A stretch of DNA of 64,000 nucleotides, taken from NCBI RefSeq assembly GCF_028128615.1, contig NZ_AMDP01000018.1, positions 226,001-290,000 on the forward strand, read 5' to 3'. Of the stretch, positions 28,929 to 40,235 are shown piece after piece. A model generated the notes under the pieces. It saw only the letters and a program-made list of their open reading frames with translations. It ran no database searches and was not told the DNA's origin. Position numbers and translations under genes: made by a program. Each line of letters starts with the position of its first letter. The stretch's first letter is position 1. The DNA is from Enterococcus sp. 5H. Its GTDB lineage: Bacteria > Bacillota > Bacilli > Lactobacillales > Enterococcaceae.

Positions 28929-29645
28929 GTGGAAACAGAAAATTTATTGTATGAAGGAAAAGCTAAAAAACTTTTCAAAACCAATGAACCCAATGTTTTA
29001 CGAGTAGAATATTTAGACCAAACTACAGCGTTAAATGGTGCAAAGAAGGATATAGTAACTGGAAAGGCAAGTCTGAATAATCAAATAACAGCACTAGTTT
29101 TTGAACGACTTACCCATGAAGGTATCCAAAATCACTTTATAAAGAAAAAATCAAAAAACGAACAATTAGTCGAGGCGGTAGAAATTGTTCAACTGGAAGT
29201 TGTCATTAGGAATGTTTCAGCGGGAAGTTTTGCTAAAAGACTGGCAATTGCTGAAGGGACACCGTTAGCCTTCCCCATAATTGAATTTTACTACAAAGAT
29301 GATGCCCTTGATGATCCCCTAATAAATGAAGATCATATAAAAATTCTACAAATTGCAACTGAAGACGAAATTAAAACAATCAAAATGCAAACGTATAAAA
29401 TTAACGAAGCCTTGATAAAATTGTTTAAAAAAATCGGTATATGTTTAATTGATTTTAAAATTGAATTCGGCCGTCGGGATGATGGAACAATTTTACTAGC
29501 GGATGAGATTACACCTGATACCTGTCGTTTATGGGATGAAAAGACCGGTGATCGTTTAGATAAAGATCTTTATCGGAAGAATTTAGGTGATATTGTACCT
29601 GTTTATCAAGAAGTACTTGAGCGCCTAGAAAAAATAGCTGACTAA
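28929..29645 (+). CDS. purC: SAICAR synthetase
   Basis: The enzyme condenses CAIR and aspartate with ATP to give SAICAR. It has 238 residues. LLYEGKAKKLF at the N-terminus binds ATP. VIRNVSAGSFAKR and DFKIEFGRRDDGTILLADEITPDTCRLWD are both PurC signatures. It starts with GTG after AGGAGTGAGG. It is the first gene of the long purCSQLFMNHD operon, whose product order follows the middle and late pathway steps. Confidence 0.96.
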   Translation: METENLLYEGKAKKLFKTNEPNVLRVEYLDQTTALNGAKKDIVTGKASLNNQITALVFERLTHEGIQNHFIKKKSKNEQLVEAVEIVQLEVVIRNVSAGSFAKRLAIAEGTPLAFPIIEFYYKDDALDDPLINEDHIKILQIATEDEIKTIKMQTYKINEALIKLFKKIGICLIDFKIEFGRRDDGTILLADEITPDTCRLWDEKTGDRLDKDLYRKNLGDIVPVYQEVLERLEKIAD

Positions 29646-29666
29646 AAATAGAGGAGAGTTGCAAAT

Positions 29667-29915
29667 ATGGCTGTAGCAAAAGTTTACGTAACGTATAAAG
29701 ATTCTGTTTTAGATCCCCAAGGTGAAGCGGTAAAAGGTGCTGTACATCGCCTGGGTTATGATGAAATCGAAGAAATTCGTATTGGTAAATATTTTGAAAT
29801 TAAAGTCACTCCGAACCAACAACCACTGGAAGACGTTATTGAAGAGATCTGTGATAAATTATTGGCGAATGTTACGATGGAAACTTATCGATATGAGATT
29901 ATGGAGGAAGTCTAG
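29667..29915 (+). CDS. purS: FGAM synthase subunit PurS
   Basis: This small 82-residue subunit bridges PurL and PurQ in the three-part phosphoribosylformylglycinamidine synthase. The sequence [27 protein letters not shown] and the ending [11 protein letters not shown] are typical. GAGGAGAG precedes the ATG. It ends one base before the purQ start, so translation is coupled. Confidence 0.95.
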   Translation: MAVAKVYVTYKDSVLDPQGEAVKGAVHRLGYDEIEEIRIGKYFEIKVTPNQQPLEDVIEEICDKLLANVTMETYRYEIMEEV

Positions 29916-29916
29916 T

Positions 29917-30600
29917 ATGAAGTTTGCAGTACTTGTTTTTCCCGGATCGAATTGTGATATGGATTTATTGTGGGCAGTCAAAGATATTTTAGGAGAAGAA
30001 GCGGAATATGTGCGGCATGATGCAGAAAGCCTTGCTGGTTTTGATGGTGTTTTGATTCCGGGTGGTTTTTCTTATGGGGATTATCTAAGATGTGGAGCGA
30101 TTGCTCGTTTTTCAAAAATTATTACTGAAGTAGTTCGTTTTGCCAAAGAAGGAAAACCAGTCTTTGGTACATGTAATGGATTTCAAATTTTGACAGAAGC
30201 GGGTTTGTTACCTGGCTCGTTAATCCGTAATGAATCACTGCATTTTGTTTGTAAAACAGTCCCGATAAGAGTGGTTAATAACCAGACTAACTTTACTTCT
30301 GACTATCAAAAAAATGAACTTATTCAACTGCCAATTGCACATGGTGAAGGCAACTATTATTGTGATGCAAAAACGTTAGAACAGCTTAAAGTCAACCGTC
30401 AAATAGTTTTCACCTATGAAAATGAAAACCCTAATGGCAGCTTGGAAAATATTGCAGGAATCGTCAATGAGAAAGGGAATGTTTTGGGGATGATGCCTCA
30501 TCCAGAACGGGCCGTGGAAAGTTTACTAGGTTCAGAAGACGGACTGCGTTTTTTCAAATCAATCATCAAAAATTACAGGAAGGCTGTGGCGGCGAAATGA
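29917..30600 (+). CDS. purQ: FGAM synthase glutaminase subunit PurQ
   Basis: This class I glutamine amidotransferase of 227 residues supplies ammonia to PurL. The triad is visible as Cys in [10 protein letters not shown] and as His and Glu in MPHPERA, and HGEGNYY is also present. The true start is ATG 29917 ([14 protein letters not shown]), just after GGAGG inside the end of purS. A longer frame extending to 29737 overlaps purS and is not used. Its stop overlaps the purL start (ATGATGA). Confidence 0.95.
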   Translation: MKFAVLVFPGSNCDMDLLWAVKDILGEEAEYVRHDAESLAGFDGVLIPGGFSYGDYLRCGAIARFSKIITEVVRFAKEGKPVFGTCNGFQILTEAGLLPGSLIRNESLHFVCKTVPIRVVNNQTNFTSDYQKNELIQLPIAHGEGNYYCDAKTLEQLKVNRQIVFTYENENPNGSLENIAGIVNEKGNVLGMMPHPERAVESLLGSEDGLRFFKSIIKNYRKAVAAK

Positions 30601-32819
30601 TGAAAATACAAGAACCGACACCGAAAGAAATCAAAGATCAAAGAATTTACGCTCAATGGGGATTGACAGATGAAGAGTATCAATTAATTGAAGTAGAAAT
30701 TTTAGGACGGATGCCAAATTATACCGAAACAGGTCTGTTTTCCGTTATGTGGAGCGAGCATTGCTCTTATAAAAATTCAAAACCGGTTTTAAGAAAATTC
30801 CCGACTAGTGGTTCCCGTGTCTTGCAAGGACCAGGTGAAGGAGCAGGGATAGTTGATATCGGTGATGGTCAAGCGGTGGTTTTTAAAGCTGAAAGTCATA
30901 ATCATCCATCGGCGGTTGAACCTTATGAAGGTGCAGCTACAGGAGTTGGCGGAATTATTCGGGATATTTTTAGTATGGGAGCCAGACCAATTGCTATTTT
31001 AGATTCATTACGTTTTGGAGAATTGACGAATGAACGGACAAAATATTTGCTAGAAGAAGTTGTTGCCGGGATCAGTGGGTATGGTAATTGTATCGGTATT
31101 CCAACAGTTGGCGGAGAAGTTGCATTTGATCCGTGTTATGAAGGAAATCCATTAGTTAATGCTATGTGCGTGGGTTTGATTGAACATAAAGATATCCAAA
31201 AGGGACAGGCTAAAGGAGTCGGAAATGCAATCATGTATGTTGGAGCGAAAACAGGACGCGACGGTATTCATGGAGCAACATTCGCTTCTGAGGAGTTTGT
31301 TGAAGGTGAAGAGCAGCAACGCTCGGCGGTACAAGTTGGTGATCCATTTATGGAAAAATTATTGCTTGAAGCCTGTTTGGAATTGATTTTAGAGCATGCA
31401 GATATTTTGGTAGGAATTCAAGACATGGGAGCAGCTGGATTAGTTTCATCTAGTGCTGAAATGGCTTCAAAAGCTGGCTCTGGTTTGATCTTAGATCTAG
31501 ACGATGTGCCACAACGTGAAACGAATATGACACCTTATGAAATGATGCTATCTGAATCACAAGAACGGATGTTGATTTGTGTAAAAAAAGGACATGAGCT
31601 CGAGGTAATCGAGCTTTTTCAAAAGTATGAACTTGACGCGGTGACAATTGGTCAGGTAACGGATGATGGTTTGTATCGTTTATATCATAAGGGACTTGAA
31701 GTAGCGAATTTACCCGTGGATGCTTTAGCGGAAGATGCACCTGTCTATCAAAAAGAACGGAAAGAACCGGAACGAATCAAACAATTTGAAGGTCTACCAG
31801 ATTTTATACCAGAAGTTAGCGATGGAACTGCTACATTGTTGAAGCTGTTGCAACAACCAACGATTGCATCAAAGAAAATGATTTATCAAACTTATGACTC
31901 TCAAGTTAGAACGAATACGGTTGTCTTACCCGGGAGTGATGCAGCTGTGTTAAGAGTTAGAGGAACAAACAAAGCTTTAGCAATGACTACCGATTGTAAT
32001 GCCCGATACTTATATTTAAATCCTGAGGTTGGCGGACAAATTGCGGTAGCTGAAGCAGCTAGAAATATTGTTGCTAGTGGTGGTCAACCTTTGGCGATTA
32101 CTGATTGCTTAAACTACGGATCACCTGATAAACCAGAAGGCTTTTGGGAGTTGTGGACTTCCGCTGATGGTATTGCTAAAGCTTGTGAAGTATTGGAAAC
32201 ACCAGTGATTTCGGGAAATGTTTCTTTATACAACGAGACCAACAGTAAAGCGATTTATCCTACACCTGTGATTGGGATGGTTGGATTAATCGAAAACCTA
32301 TCAGATATCACAACCCAATATTTTAAAAATCCAGATGATCTAATTTATATTTTAGGCGAAACAAGGCCTGATTTTAATGGTAGTGAACTGCAAAAAATGC
32401 ATTTAGGCCGAATCGAAGGAAAATTAATGGATTTTGATTTAACAACTGAAAAAGAACATCAACAGTTGGTACTCGCTGCAATTAAAGCTGGTTTAGTATC
32501 GAGTGCGCATGATTGTTCAGAAGGTGGTCTAGGCGTTGCATTAGCAGAATCAGCTTTTGAAAATAATTTTGGTATAGAAGTTAAAGTATCAATGCCAGTT
32601 CATAACCTTTTTTCTGAAACACAATCACGTTTTATTTTATCAATTGATCCTGAGAAACAACTTTCTTTTGAAGAATTAATGAACGGTAAAGCTAAAAAGC
32701 TTGGTAAAGTGACAACTAGTGGAGAGCTCTGTATTCAAACAACAGATCAAAAAGTAACTCTAAGAACTGCGGAAGCAAAAGAACTATGGGAGGAAGCTAT
32801 TCCATGCCTAATGAAGTAA
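30597..32819 (+). CDS. purL: FGAM synthase large subunit PurL
   Basis: This ATP-dependent synthetase of 740 residues converts FGAR to FGAM using ammonia from PurQ. It is the short, Gram-positive form without a fused glutaminase. [41 protein letters not shown] and the second-lobe [15 protein letters not shown] are diagnostic. It overlaps purQ by 4 nt and purF by 16 nt. Confidence 0.96.
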   Translation: MMKIQEPTPKEIKDQRIYAQWGLTDEEYQLIEVEILGRMPNYTETGLFSVMWSEHCSYKNSKPVLRKFPTSGSRVLQGPGEGAGIVDIGDGQAVVFKAESHNHPSAVEPYEGAATGVGGIIRDIFSMGARPIAILDSLRFGELTNERTKYLLEEVVAGISGYGNCIGIPTVGGEVAFDPCYEGNPLVNAMCVGLIEHKDIQKGQAKGVGNAIMYVGAKTGRDGIHGATFASEEFVEGEEQQRSAVQVGDPFMEKLLLEACLELILEHADILVGIQDMGAAGLVSSSAEMASKAGSGLILDLDDVPQRETNMTPYEMMLSESQERMLICVKKGHELEVIELFQKYELDAVTIGQVTDDGLYRLYHKGLEVANLPVDALAEDAPVYQKERKEPERIKQFEGLPDFIPEVSDGTATLLKLLQQPTIASKKMIYQTYDSQVRTNTVVLPGSDAAVLRVRGTNKALAMTTDCNARYLYLNPEVGGQIAVAEAARNIVASGGQPLAITDCLNYGSPDKPEGFWELWTSADGIAKACEVLETPVISGNVSLYNETNSKAIYPTPVIGMVGLIENLSDITTQYFKNPDDLIYILGETRPDFNGSELQKMHLGRIEGKLMDFDLTTEKEHQQLVLAAIKAGLVSSAHDCSEGGLGVALAESAFENNFGIEVKVSMPVHNLFSETQSRFILSIDPEKQLSFEELMNGKAKKLGKVTTSGELCIQTTDQKVTLRTAEAKELWEEAIPCLMK

Positions 32820-34243
32820 AAAGCTTAAATGAAGAATGTGGAATTTTTGGTATTTGGGGTCATCCTGATGCCGCTCAAGTTACATATTTCGGTTTGCATA
32901 GTTTACAGCATCGCGGGCAGGAAGGTGCTGGGATTGTTGTAAATAAAAATAGAAATTTGAAAGGCTATCGTGGGTTAGGTTTATTGTCAGAAGTTTTCAA
33001 GGATGATCAAATACTTACTTCTCTTAGCGGAAATTCAGCTATTGGACATGTTCGGTACGCAACAGCAGGTAACAGTAGTATTGAAAATATCCAACCTTTT
33101 CTATTCGAGTTTTATGATGGCGCCTGTGCATTAGCGCATAATGGAAATTTAACGAATGCTAAAAGTTTACGGAAAGAACTGGAAAGAGCAGGTGCAATTT
33201 TCCACTCTACTTCTGATACTGAAATATTGATGCATTTAATTCGCCAAAGTAAACAAGCGACTTTTATTGAACGACTAAAAGAAAGCTTACGAACTGTACA
33301 AGGCGGCTTTGCCTATTTACTGTTAACTGAAACAGTGATGATTGCAGCTTTAGATCCTAATGCGTTCCGACCACTTTCAATCGGTCAAATGAAAAATGGT
33401 TCTTTTGTTATAACGAGCGAAACTTGTGCATTAGAAGTACTTGGTGCGTCATATGTTCAAGATGTTGGGCCAGGAGAAGTAGTGATTATTGACGATGCTG
33501 GTTATAGGATAGAATCATACACAGATCAAACACAGTATTCAATTTGTTCGATGGAATATATCTATTTTGCACGACCTGATTCCAATATTGCTGGAGTAAA
33601 TGTTCATACCGCAAGGAAAAACATGGGTAAACATTTGGCAAAAGAAGCACCGGTAGCAGCAGATATGGTTGTTGGTGTGCCCAATTCATCTCTTTCGGCA
33701 GCTAGTGGTTACGCAGAAGAAAGTGGAATTCCTTACGAAATGGGTTTGGTCAAGAATCAATATATCGCTAGAACGTTTATTCAGCCTACTCAAGAATTAA
33801 GAGAACAAGGTGTCAGGATGAAACTTTCAGCCGTTCGTGGTGTAGTTGAAGGGAAACGAGTCATTATGGTAGATGACTCACTGGTTCGAGGAACAACAAG
33901 TCGTCGGATTGTACAGTTACTAAAAGAAGCTGGCGCCAAAGAAGTCCATGTACGCATTGCTTCACCGCCACTGAAATTTCCTTGCTTTTATGGTATCGAC
34001 ATTCAATCAAGAAAAGAATTGATTGCTGCAAATCATTCTATTGGTGAAATAAAACAACTGATTGGTGCAGATTCTTTAGAATTTTTAAGTGAAGAAGGAC
34101 TGATCGATGCAATTGGTTTAAATTTTGATGCGCCCTATTCAGGTCTTTGTATGGCCTATTTCAACGGAGATTATCCAACGCCTCTTTACGATTATGAAGA
34201 AGATTATCAATCGTCATTAAAAGAGAAGATCAGTTTTGTTTAA
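32804..34243 (+). CDS. purF: Amidophosphoribosyltransferase
   Basis: PurF makes phosphoribosylamine from PRPP and glutamine, the committed step. It has 479 residues from ATG 32804, which follows GGGAGGAA; an in-frame ATG at 32786 contains that ribosome site. An 11-residue propeptide precedes Cys12 (CGIFGIWG), the Ntn nucleophile exposed by self-cleavage. The PRPP loop [14 protein letters not shown] is intact. The C-terminal Cys pair that binds the Fe-S cluster in Bacillus PurF reads C-M-A-Y here, so one ligand is missing and the cluster is probably absent. It overlaps purL. Confidence 0.95.
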   Translation: MPNEVKSLNEECGIFGIWGHPDAAQVTYFGLHSLQHRGQEGAGIVVNKNRNLKGYRGLGLLSEVFKDDQILTSLSGNSAIGHVRYATAGNSSIENIQPFLFEFYDGACALAHNGNLTNAKSLRKELERAGAIFHSTSDTEILMHLIRQSKQATFIERLKESLRTVQGGFAYLLLTETVMIAALDPNAFRPLSIGQMKNGSFVITSETCALEVLGASYVQDVGPGEVVIIDDAGYRIESYTDQTQYSICSMEYIYFARPDSNIAGVNVHTARKNMGKHLAKEAPVAADMVVGVPNSSLSAASGYAEESGIPYEMGLVKNQYIARTFIQPTQELREQGVRMKLSAVRGVVEGKRVIMVDDSLVRGTTSRRIVQLLKEAGAKEVHVRIASPPLKFPCFYGIDIQSRKELIAANHSIGEIKQLIGADSLEFLSEEGLIDAIGLNFDAPYSGLCMAYFNGDYPTPLYDYEEDYQSSLKEKISFV

Positions 34244-34284
34244 ATAGAAGGATTACTTATATTTAAAATGTGGGAGGAACATGA

Positions 34285-35325
34285 ATGGCAAATGCTTATA
34301 CAAAAGCCGGGGTAGATGTTGAAGCTGGCTATGAAGTGGTAACAAGGATTAAGAAGCATATCAAACGTACAGAACGCCTAGGTATGATGGATACAATCGG
34401 TGGATTTGGCGGATGTTTTGATTTAAGTGTGGTTGACGTGAAGGAGCCTGTCTTAGTTTCGGGAACAGACGGTGTAGGAACCAAATTATTGGTAGCAATT
34501 CAAGAAAATAAACACGATACAATTGGCATTGATTGTGTGGCGATGTGCGTAAACGATATTATTGCACAAGGCGCACAGCCGCTATATTTTTTAGATTACA
34601 TTGCAACTGGGAAAAATAACCCTGAGCATTTAGAAAAAGTTGTAGCTGGCGTAGCTGAAGGCTGTGTACAAGCTGGAGCGGCATTAATTGGCGGTGAAAC
34701 AGCTGAAATGCCGGGAATGTATCAAGAAAATGAATATGACTTAGCTGGTTTTGCTGTAGGGATTGCTGAAAAGAGTCAATTAATAACAGGTGAGAATATC
34801 CAAGAAGGAGACGTTCTTTTAGGTTTACCTTCCAGCGGCTTACATTCAAATGGCTATTCCTTAGTTCGCAAAGTCTTCTTTGATAACGAAACCTCTGTGG
34901 ATGAATCTGAATTTTTTCAACTGACGGGAAAACAATTAAGTGAAGAATTATTAACGCCAACTAAAATTTACGTAAAATCATTACTACCTTTAATTCAAAA
35001 CAACTTACTGAATGGAATTGCTCATATTACTGGTGGTGGATTTGTAGAGAACATTCCTCGAATGTTGACAGCCGGCTTAGCTGCTGAAATAGAGTTAAAT
35101 AGTTGGCCGATTCTACCCATTTTTTCAGTCATTGAAAAGTACGGAGCAATTCCTAATACTGAAATGTATGAGATATTCAATATGGGAATTGGAATGGTTT
35201 TAGCTATCTCACCTGATAAACTGAAGGATGTTCAAGATACTTTAAAAGAGTTAAATACGCTGAATTATGTTATTGGAAAAGTTGTGAAAAAAGGCGATCA
35301 AGCACTCGTTTTTAAAGAGGTGTAA
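34285..35325 (+). CDS. purM: AIR synthetase (FGAM cyclo-ligase)
   Basis: The enzyme closes FGAM to AIR with ATP. It has 346 residues, the family norm. [37 protein letters not shown] and [12 protein letters not shown] are the conserved blocks. GGGAGG lies upstream of the ATG. The 41-nt gap after purF shows no terminator, so it remains in the operon. The next gene starts 2 nt after its stop. Confidence 0.96.
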   Translation: MANAYTKAGVDVEAGYEVVTRIKKHIKRTERLGMMDTIGGFGGCFDLSVVDVKEPVLVSGTDGVGTKLLVAIQENKHDTIGIDCVAMCVNDIIAQGAQPLYFLDYIATGKNNPEHLEKVVAGVAEGCVQAGAALIGGETAEMPGMYQENEYDLAGFAVGIAEKSQLITGENIQEGDVLLGLPSSGLHSNGYSLVRKVFFDNETSVDESEFFQLTGKQLSEELLTPTKIYVKSLLPLIQNNLLNGIAHITGGGFVENIPRMLTAGLAAEIELNSWPILPIFSVIEKYGAIPNTEMYEIFNMGIGMVLAISPDKLKDVQDTLKELNTLNYVIGKVVKKGDQALVFKEV

Positions 35326-35327
35326 CT

Positions 35328-35912
35328 ATGAGATTAGCTGTATTTGCTTCAGGTAACGGTAGTAATTTTCAAGCAATTGCAGAAGCAGTTAAAAGGGGAC
35401 AGATTAATGCCGAATTGAGTTTATTATTTTGTGATAGAAAGAATGCGTATGTGATTCAACGGGCGAAAGCATTAATGATTCCTGTGATTTCCTTTTCCCC
35501 AAAAGATTTTCCTTCTAAAGCAATGTATGAAGCAGAGATCCTACACTTGATGGAAGAGGAGCAAATTGATTTAGTTGTTTTGGCAGGCTACATGAGAATT
35601 GTTGGTCCTACATTACTTGAAATGTTTTCGGGAAAAATGATTAATATTCATCCATCCTTATTACCGAATTTTCCAGGTTTGCATGGAATTGCAGATGCTT
35701 TTGCCGCTAAAGTAGCTGAAACGGGCGTAACGATTCATTATATTGACGACGGGATTGATACAGGACCAATTATCGCTCAAACAAAAGTGAAAATTGAAGA
35801 TTATGATACACTGGAATCATTAGAAGCAAAAATTCATAAAATAGAGCATAAACTTTATCCCGAAACACTAGCCAAACTTATTAAAACTCAACAAGGAGAG
35901 AGCCAGTTATGA
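35328..35912 (+). CDS. purN: Phosphoribosylglycinamide formyltransferase
   Basis: The enzyme formylates GAR using 10-formyl-tetrahydrofolate. It has 194 residues. The N-terminal [12 protein letters not shown] binds phosphate, [16 protein letters not shown] carries the catalytic Asn and His, and [13 protein letters not shown] holds the catalytic Asp. AAAGAGG precedes the ATG. Its last bases overlap the purH start (ATGA). Confidence 0.96.
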   Translation: MRLAVFASGNGSNFQAIAEAVKRGQINAELSLLFCDRKNAYVIQRAKALMIPVISFSPKDFPSKAMYEAEILHLMEEEQIDLVVLAGYMRIVGPTLLEMFSGKMINIHPSLLPNFPGLHGIADAFAAKVAETGVTIHYIDDGIDTGPIIAQTKVKIEDYDTLESLEAKIHKIEHKLYPETLAKLIKTQQGESQL

Positions 35913-37450
35913 CGATAAAAAGAGCATTAATTAGCGTTTCAGATAAAACAGGAATAATTGATTTTGCCAAAGGGTTGGTAGAACAAGGCGTTGAAATTAT
36001 CTCAACAGGTGGAACAAAAAAAGCCCTCGAACAAGCAGATATTCCCACGATTTCAATAGAAGAAATCACCGATTTTCCAGAAATGATGGATGGTAGAGTG
36101 AAAACATTACATCCTAAAATTCATGGCGGCTTGTTAGGACGTCGTGATGTTGACGAACACATGGAGGCAATGGAGTTACATAAAATTCATCCGATTGATT
36201 TTGTTTGTGTGAATCTTTATCCGTTTAAAGAAACGATTCTGAAAGATAATTTGTCTCAAGCTGAAGCAATCGAAAATATTGATATTGGTGGACCGAGCAT
36301 GCTAAGAAGCGGTGCCAAAAATTATGAATTTGTGACAGTGATTGTTGATCCGGCAGATTATTCACTTATTTTGAATGAATTATCAGAAAAAGGTGAAACA
36401 ACCCTTTTAACTAGACAAAAATTGGCAGCAAAAGTTTTTCGTCATACAGCAGCTTATGATGCGTTGATTGCAGGATATTTAACTGATTTAGTTGGAGAAA
36501 CTCACCCCGAAACGTTGACACTTACCTATGATTTGAAACAAACCCTACGTTATGGCGAAAACAGTCATCAACAGGCGACTTTTTACCAAGATGCTTTACC
36601 GGTTTCTTTTTCAGTTGCACAGGCAAAACAGCTGCACGGAAAAGAGCTATCTTACAACAATATTAAAGATGCAGATGCGGCAATTCGAATTTCCAGAGAA
36701 TTCAGTCAACCTGCTGTTGTAGCTGTTAAACATATGAATCCTTGCGGCATTGGCATAGCTTCAACAATATATGAAGCTTATCAATATACGTATGCTGCTG
36801 ATCCTGTTTCAATTTTTGGCGGTGTGCTCGTCTTAAATCGAGAAGTTGATCTACAAACAGCTGAAAAAATGCATAAATTGTTCCTTGAAATAATTATTGC
36901 ACCAAGTTTTTCAAAAGAAGCATTTGATTTGTTAGCCACTAAAAAGAATCTGCGCTTGCTAACATTGGACTTTGCTAAAAAAGATCAAGCTGTTTTAGAC
37001 GAAAAAACCTCTGTATTAGGTGGTTTACTCATTCAAAATCAAGATACAATTGAGGAAATTGCCGAAAATTGGCAAGTCGTTACTAAAAGAAAACCGACTG
37101 AAGAGGAACTAGCTGCCTTGGATTTTGCATGGAAAGCGGTAAAACATGTTAAAAGTAATGCTATTGTACTTTCAAATAACCATCAAACACTAGGCATTGG
37201 TGCTGGTCAAATGAATCGTGTTGGTTCAGTTCAAATTGCAATTGAACAAGCTGGAGAAAAAGTCAATGAGGCTGTTTTAGCAAGTGATGCCTTTTTCCCA
37301 ATGAGTGATAGTGTCGAGTATGCTGCTAAACATGGGATAAAAGCAATTGTACAACCGGGCGGAAGTATTAAAGATCAAGAATCAATTGACATGGCGGATA
37401 AATACGATATAGCAATGATCTTCACTGACGTTCGTCACTTTAGACATTAA
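35909..37450 (+). CDS. purH: Bifunctional AICAR formyltransferase / IMP cyclohydrolase
   Basis: PurH carries out the last two steps to IMP. It has 513 residues. The N-terminal cyclohydrolase (about 1-195) has [19 protein letters not shown] and [13 protein letters not shown]. The C-terminal transformylase has [26 protein letters not shown] and a closing [26 protein letters not shown] sits upstream within purN. purD follows after 13 nt. Confidence 0.96.
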   Translation: MTIKRALISVSDKTGIIDFAKGLVEQGVEIISTGGTKKALEQADIPTISIEEITDFPEMMDGRVKTLHPKIHGGLLGRRDVDEHMEAMELHKIHPIDFVCVNLYPFKETILKDNLSQAEAIENIDIGGPSMLRSGAKNYEFVTVIVDPADYSLILNELSEKGETTLLTRQKLAAKVFRHTAAYDALIAGYLTDLVGETHPETLTLTYDLKQTLRYGENSHQQATFYQDALPVSFSVAQAKQLHGKELSYNNIKDADAAIRISREFSQPAVVAVKHMNPCGIGIASTIYEAYQYTYAADPVSIFGGVLVLNREVDLQTAEKMHKLFLEIIIAPSFSKEAFDLLATKKNLRLLTLDFAKKDQAVLDEKTSVLGGLLIQNQDTIEEIAENWQVVTKRKPTEEELAALDFAWKAVKHVKSNAIVLSNNHQTLGIGAGQMNRVGSVQIAIEQAGEKVNEAVLASDAFFPMSDSVEYAAKHGIKAIVQPGGSIKDQESIDMADKYDIAMIFTDVRHFRH

Positions 37451-37463
37451 AAAGGAGAAACTG

Positions 37464-38735
37464 ATGGGATTAACGATTTTAGTTATTGGTAGTGGTGGAC
37501 GAGAACATGTCATTGCAGAAAAGTTAATGCAAAGTCCTAAAGTTTCCACAGTATTTTGTGCTAGAGGAAATGCTGGGATGAAGAAAACTGGAATTAAGGT
37601 AGTTGAGATTGCCGAAGACGACCATCAGGCATTAATTAAATTTGCTAAAGAAAATAATGTAGATTGGACATTTGTTGGTCCTGAGATACCATTGTTAAAT
37701 GGTTTAGTTGATGATTTTAACGAAGCAGGATTACTAGCCTTTGGACCGAAAAAAGCAGCAGCATTTATTGAAGGATCAAAAGATTTTGCCAAAAAAATCA
37801 TGAACAAATACCATATTCCTACGGCAAATCACCAAACATTTTTTGATTTTGAACAAGCTAAAACTTATGTATCTCAACAAGGTGCACCAATTGTGATCAA
37901 AGCAGATGGCTTGGCAGCTGGTAAAGGTGTTGTTGTAGCTGAGACCGTTGAAACAGCAGTCGAAGCATTAAATGATATGCTTAAAAAAGACAAATTCGGT
38001 CAAAGCGGGTCAAAAGTAGTGGTTGAAGAATTTCTTGAAGGAGAGGAATTTTCTTTATTGGCATTTGTTCGTGGCTTGGAAGTTTATCCGATGATTGTAG
38101 CGCAAGATCATAAACGTGCGTACGATAAAGATCAAGGACCGAATACTGGTGGGATGGGGGCTTATGCACCAGTTCCGCAAATTTCTGATGAATTGATTCA
38201 AGAATCGATTGAAACTATTCTCAAACCCGCTGCACAAGGCTTAGTTGCAGAAGATAGATCTTTTACAGGAGTCTTATATGCTGGATTAATTGCAACAAAC
38301 AGCGGTCCAAAAGTGATTGAATTTAATGCTCGATTTGGTGATCCAGAAACACAAGTCGTGTTACAACGTTTAGAAAGTGATTTGGCTGAAAATATCGATG
38401 ACTTACTAAAAGGGAAACAACCGAATATTCAATGGAAAAAGCATGGTTTTAGCTTAGGAGTGGTTGTTGCAGCGGATGGTTATCCGAATTCCTATCAAAA
38501 AGAAATTTCTCTTCCTGATTTTGGTGATGTAAAAACGGCTCATGTTTACTATGCCGGAGTTGAGGAAAAAGCGGATGAACTTGTTTCAACTGGCGGTCGC
38601 ATTTATTTAGTAGAAGCTTCGGCCGATACACTAAAAGAGGCGCAAGCAGCGGTATATGAAGTGTTGGAAAATAAAAATACTACGAATACTTTTTATCGAA
38701 AAGATATTGGTTTCAAAGGACTGACAGAAAGCTGA
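37464..38735 (+). CDS. purD: Phosphoribosylamine-glycine ligase
   Basis: This ATP-grasp enzyme makes GAR from phosphoribosylamine and glycine. It has 423 residues. VIGSGGREHVIAEKL at the start, VIKADGLAAGKGVVVA for ATP binding, DHKRAYDKDQGPNTGGMGAYAP and EFNARFGDPETQ are diagnostic. AAAGGAG precedes the ATG. It is the last gene of the purine operon. No convincing terminator follows directly; the 184-bp gap before the next gene is AT-rich and holds that gene's promoter. Confidence 0.96.
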   Translation: MGLTILVIGSGGREHVIAEKLMQSPKVSTVFCARGNAGMKKTGIKVVEIAEDDHQALIKFAKENNVDWTFVGPEIPLLNGLVDDFNEAGLLAFGPKKAAAFIEGSKDFAKKIMNKYHIPTANHQTFFDFEQAKTYVSQQGAPIVIKADGLAAGKGVVVAETVETAVEALNDMLKKDKFGQSGSKVVVEEFLEGEEFSLLAFVRGLEVYPMIVAQDHKRAYDKDQGPNTGGMGAYAPVPQISDELIQESIETILKPAAQGLVAEDRSFTGVLYAGLIATNSGPKVIEFNARFGDPETQVVLQRLESDLAENIDDLLKGKQPNIQWKKHGFSLGVVVAADGYPNSYQKEISLPDFGDVKTAHVYYAGVEEKADELVSTGGRIYLVEASADTLKEAQAAVYEVLENKNTTNTFYRKDIGFKGLTES

Positions 38736-38868
38736 AGTTTAAGTGTTTTACTCCGATAAACAAACAGAAGAGCTACTTTAATTTTATTGAGAATTTATAC
38801 AGATATTGATAGTAATAATAATGTAAGATACAGACTTTCACAAAAATAATATTAAAGCTAAAAACCCC

Positions 38869-38896
38869 TTCACACCCTAATTCTATATGATATAAT
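38869..38896 (+). promoter_or_regulatory. Promoter of the Phd-like gene
   Basis: TTCACA (38869-38874), 16-nt spacer and consensus TATAAT (38891-38896), shortly before AGGAAAGGGAG and the ATG. Confidence 0.6.
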
Positions 38897-38919
38897 CATC
38901 TAGGAAAGGGAGTTGAGTA

Positions 38920-39414
38920 ATGAGTAACAAGAAAGCAAAAGAAGTAGTATTTTCAATTACCGATGTAAAGCAGTCACCTATGGCAATTTTTGACACAGCG
39001 AAAAAACAGAAGACAGGTGTTTATATTTATAACCGAAAAAAAGTTGCTGGTGTTATGCTGACTGCCGAACAATATGAATCATTAATCAAAAAAAATTCCA
39101 CTGAACAAGATCAAGAGTTAAAAATAGCGCAGCTGAATCAAGCGATTCGTCAGAAAATTGCTTTTGGATCATTAATTTCGACTAAAAATTTAGATGAACA
39201 CTTAGTTTCTTTAGGTTTCGTCACTAGAAAAAATCAGACTGACGATTATCAGGAAATGATGAATGAATTAAATGAAACAGGTAAAATTGATTATCAATTA
39301 CAAAAAACAGAAGACCGAACTAATATATTTGCTGAAGTGATTGGGGAACAAAGCAATCAATCTAATTTATCAGATAAAATCATTGTAAAGAAAATTCATT
39401 TGAAAATTGGTTAA
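38920..39414 (+). CDS. Phd/YefM antitoxin-like protein with C-terminal extension
   Basis: Residues about 8-55 look like the DNA-binding fold of Phd/YefM antitoxins: VVFSITDVKQSPMAIFDTA, then GVYIYNRKKVAGVMLTAEQYESLI. The rest, to 164 residues, is charged and unlike the short toxin-binding tail of typical antitoxins. No toxin gene (RelE, Doc or PIN) is adjacent: upstream is purD and downstream a convergent repair gene. It may be an orphan regulator. It has its own promoter and a terminator, so it is transcribed alone. Confidence 0.6.
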   Translation: MSNKKAKEVVFSITDVKQSPMAIFDTAKKQKTGVYIYNRKKVAGVMLTAEQYESLIKKNSTEQDQELKIAQLNQAIRQKIAFGSLISTKNLDEHLVSLGFVTRKNQTDDYQEMMNELNETGKIDYQLQKTEDRTNIFAEVIGEQSNQSNLSDKIIVKKIHLKIG

Positions 39415-39451
39415 TAAGATACTTTTTATCTCGTACTAATGATTCAGATAT

Positions 39452-39485
39452 AAAGTCTATGCCATGACTGGCATAGACTTTTTTA
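39452..39485. terminator. Bidirectional terminator between Phd-like gene and repair genes
   Basis: AAAGTCTATGCC and GGCATAGACTTT form a perfect stem with a 6-nt loop and A/T tracts on both sides. Confidence 0.85.
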
Positions 39486-40235
39486 TTCGTCAAAATCAAC
39501 CATATTACTGCGGAATCGCTTCGGTAGATGAGATAATTGAACTCGTTCATTTTTACGTTCAGATATTGTAACAGCCTGAAGAAAAACACGCCAATTTTCC
39601 TGAATGTTCTTTTCGGTCTCTTGAGGATCTATTGCTGGTGGATCAGCATCTTCAATAAAAGAAATCTTTCCTTTTTCGATTAATGCTAATAATCGATGAG
39701 TTTCATCATAAATCACTATTGTTTCTCCAGAGTATCTTTGTGCAAAGTGCGGACATAAGTAGGGTAAGGAAAAATGTTTCGGTGCAATAGTACTGTAGAG
39801 AAAATTTCCGACATATTCAAATCGTACAAATCCAGTAAATAGGTGAACTTCACTATATAGAGCTTTAATTGATTTTTGTAGTGCCAAAATAGCAGGATGG
39901 CCTAAGTGATTAATTAATAAATCATTTGTTTTTAAACCAATTTCAATCGCCTCTAGTAAGCAAGCTTCTTTTTCCTCTAGAGAACAATAAAAACCATCAA
40001 TTATAAACTGCATATTTTCTGTTCTTAAACGTTTAATGAGGCGTGCAGCAATTTTACCTGCTAATATTTCATCTGTTTCAATCCATTTGCTGAGAAACAG
40101 ACTTTCTATAGACGTTTCCGGTGTTAAAATAATTTCCGGAAATCGCTGCTGCTTGAACGCCTGATAAACAATTGTTAAAAAACCATAATAACTGCCATCA
40201 TACTCCCAAACATCAGCTGATTTATCAATAAACAT
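39483..40235 (-). CDS. DUF4130 / TIGR03915-like DNA-repair partner protein
   Basis: The 250-residue protein belongs to the family always found beside a radical-SAM 'link to uracil-DNA glycosylase' protein. It starts near MFIDKSADVWEYDGSYYGFLTIVYQAF and ends with LPKRFRSNMVDFDE, as typical members do. RLIKRLR and LHLFTGFVRF-like blocks are present. I chose ATG 40235 after AAAGGAAC over a frame reaching 40280. It overlaps the radical-SAM gene by 11 nt and shares its LexA-boxed promoter. Its biochemical function is unknown; DNA repair is inferred from partnership and regulation. Confidence 0.8.
   Translation of the reverse strand: MFIDKSADVWEYDGSYYGFLTIVYQAFKQQRFPEIILTPETSIESLFLSKWIETDEILAGKIAARLIKRLRTENMQFIIDGFYCSLEEKEACLLEAIEIGLKTNDLLINHLGHPAILALQKSIKALYSEVHLFTGFVRFEYVGNFLYSTIAPKHFSLPYLCPHFAQRYSGETIVIYDETHRLLALIEKGKISFIEDADPPAIDPQETEKNIQENWRVFLQAVTISERKNERVQLSHLPKRFRSNMVDFDE

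Noticed and set aside
29737..29916. A longer purQ reading frame
   Set aside because: It overlaps purS almost entirely in another frame. The purQ protein begins [14 protein letters not shown] at 29917, just after GGAGG.
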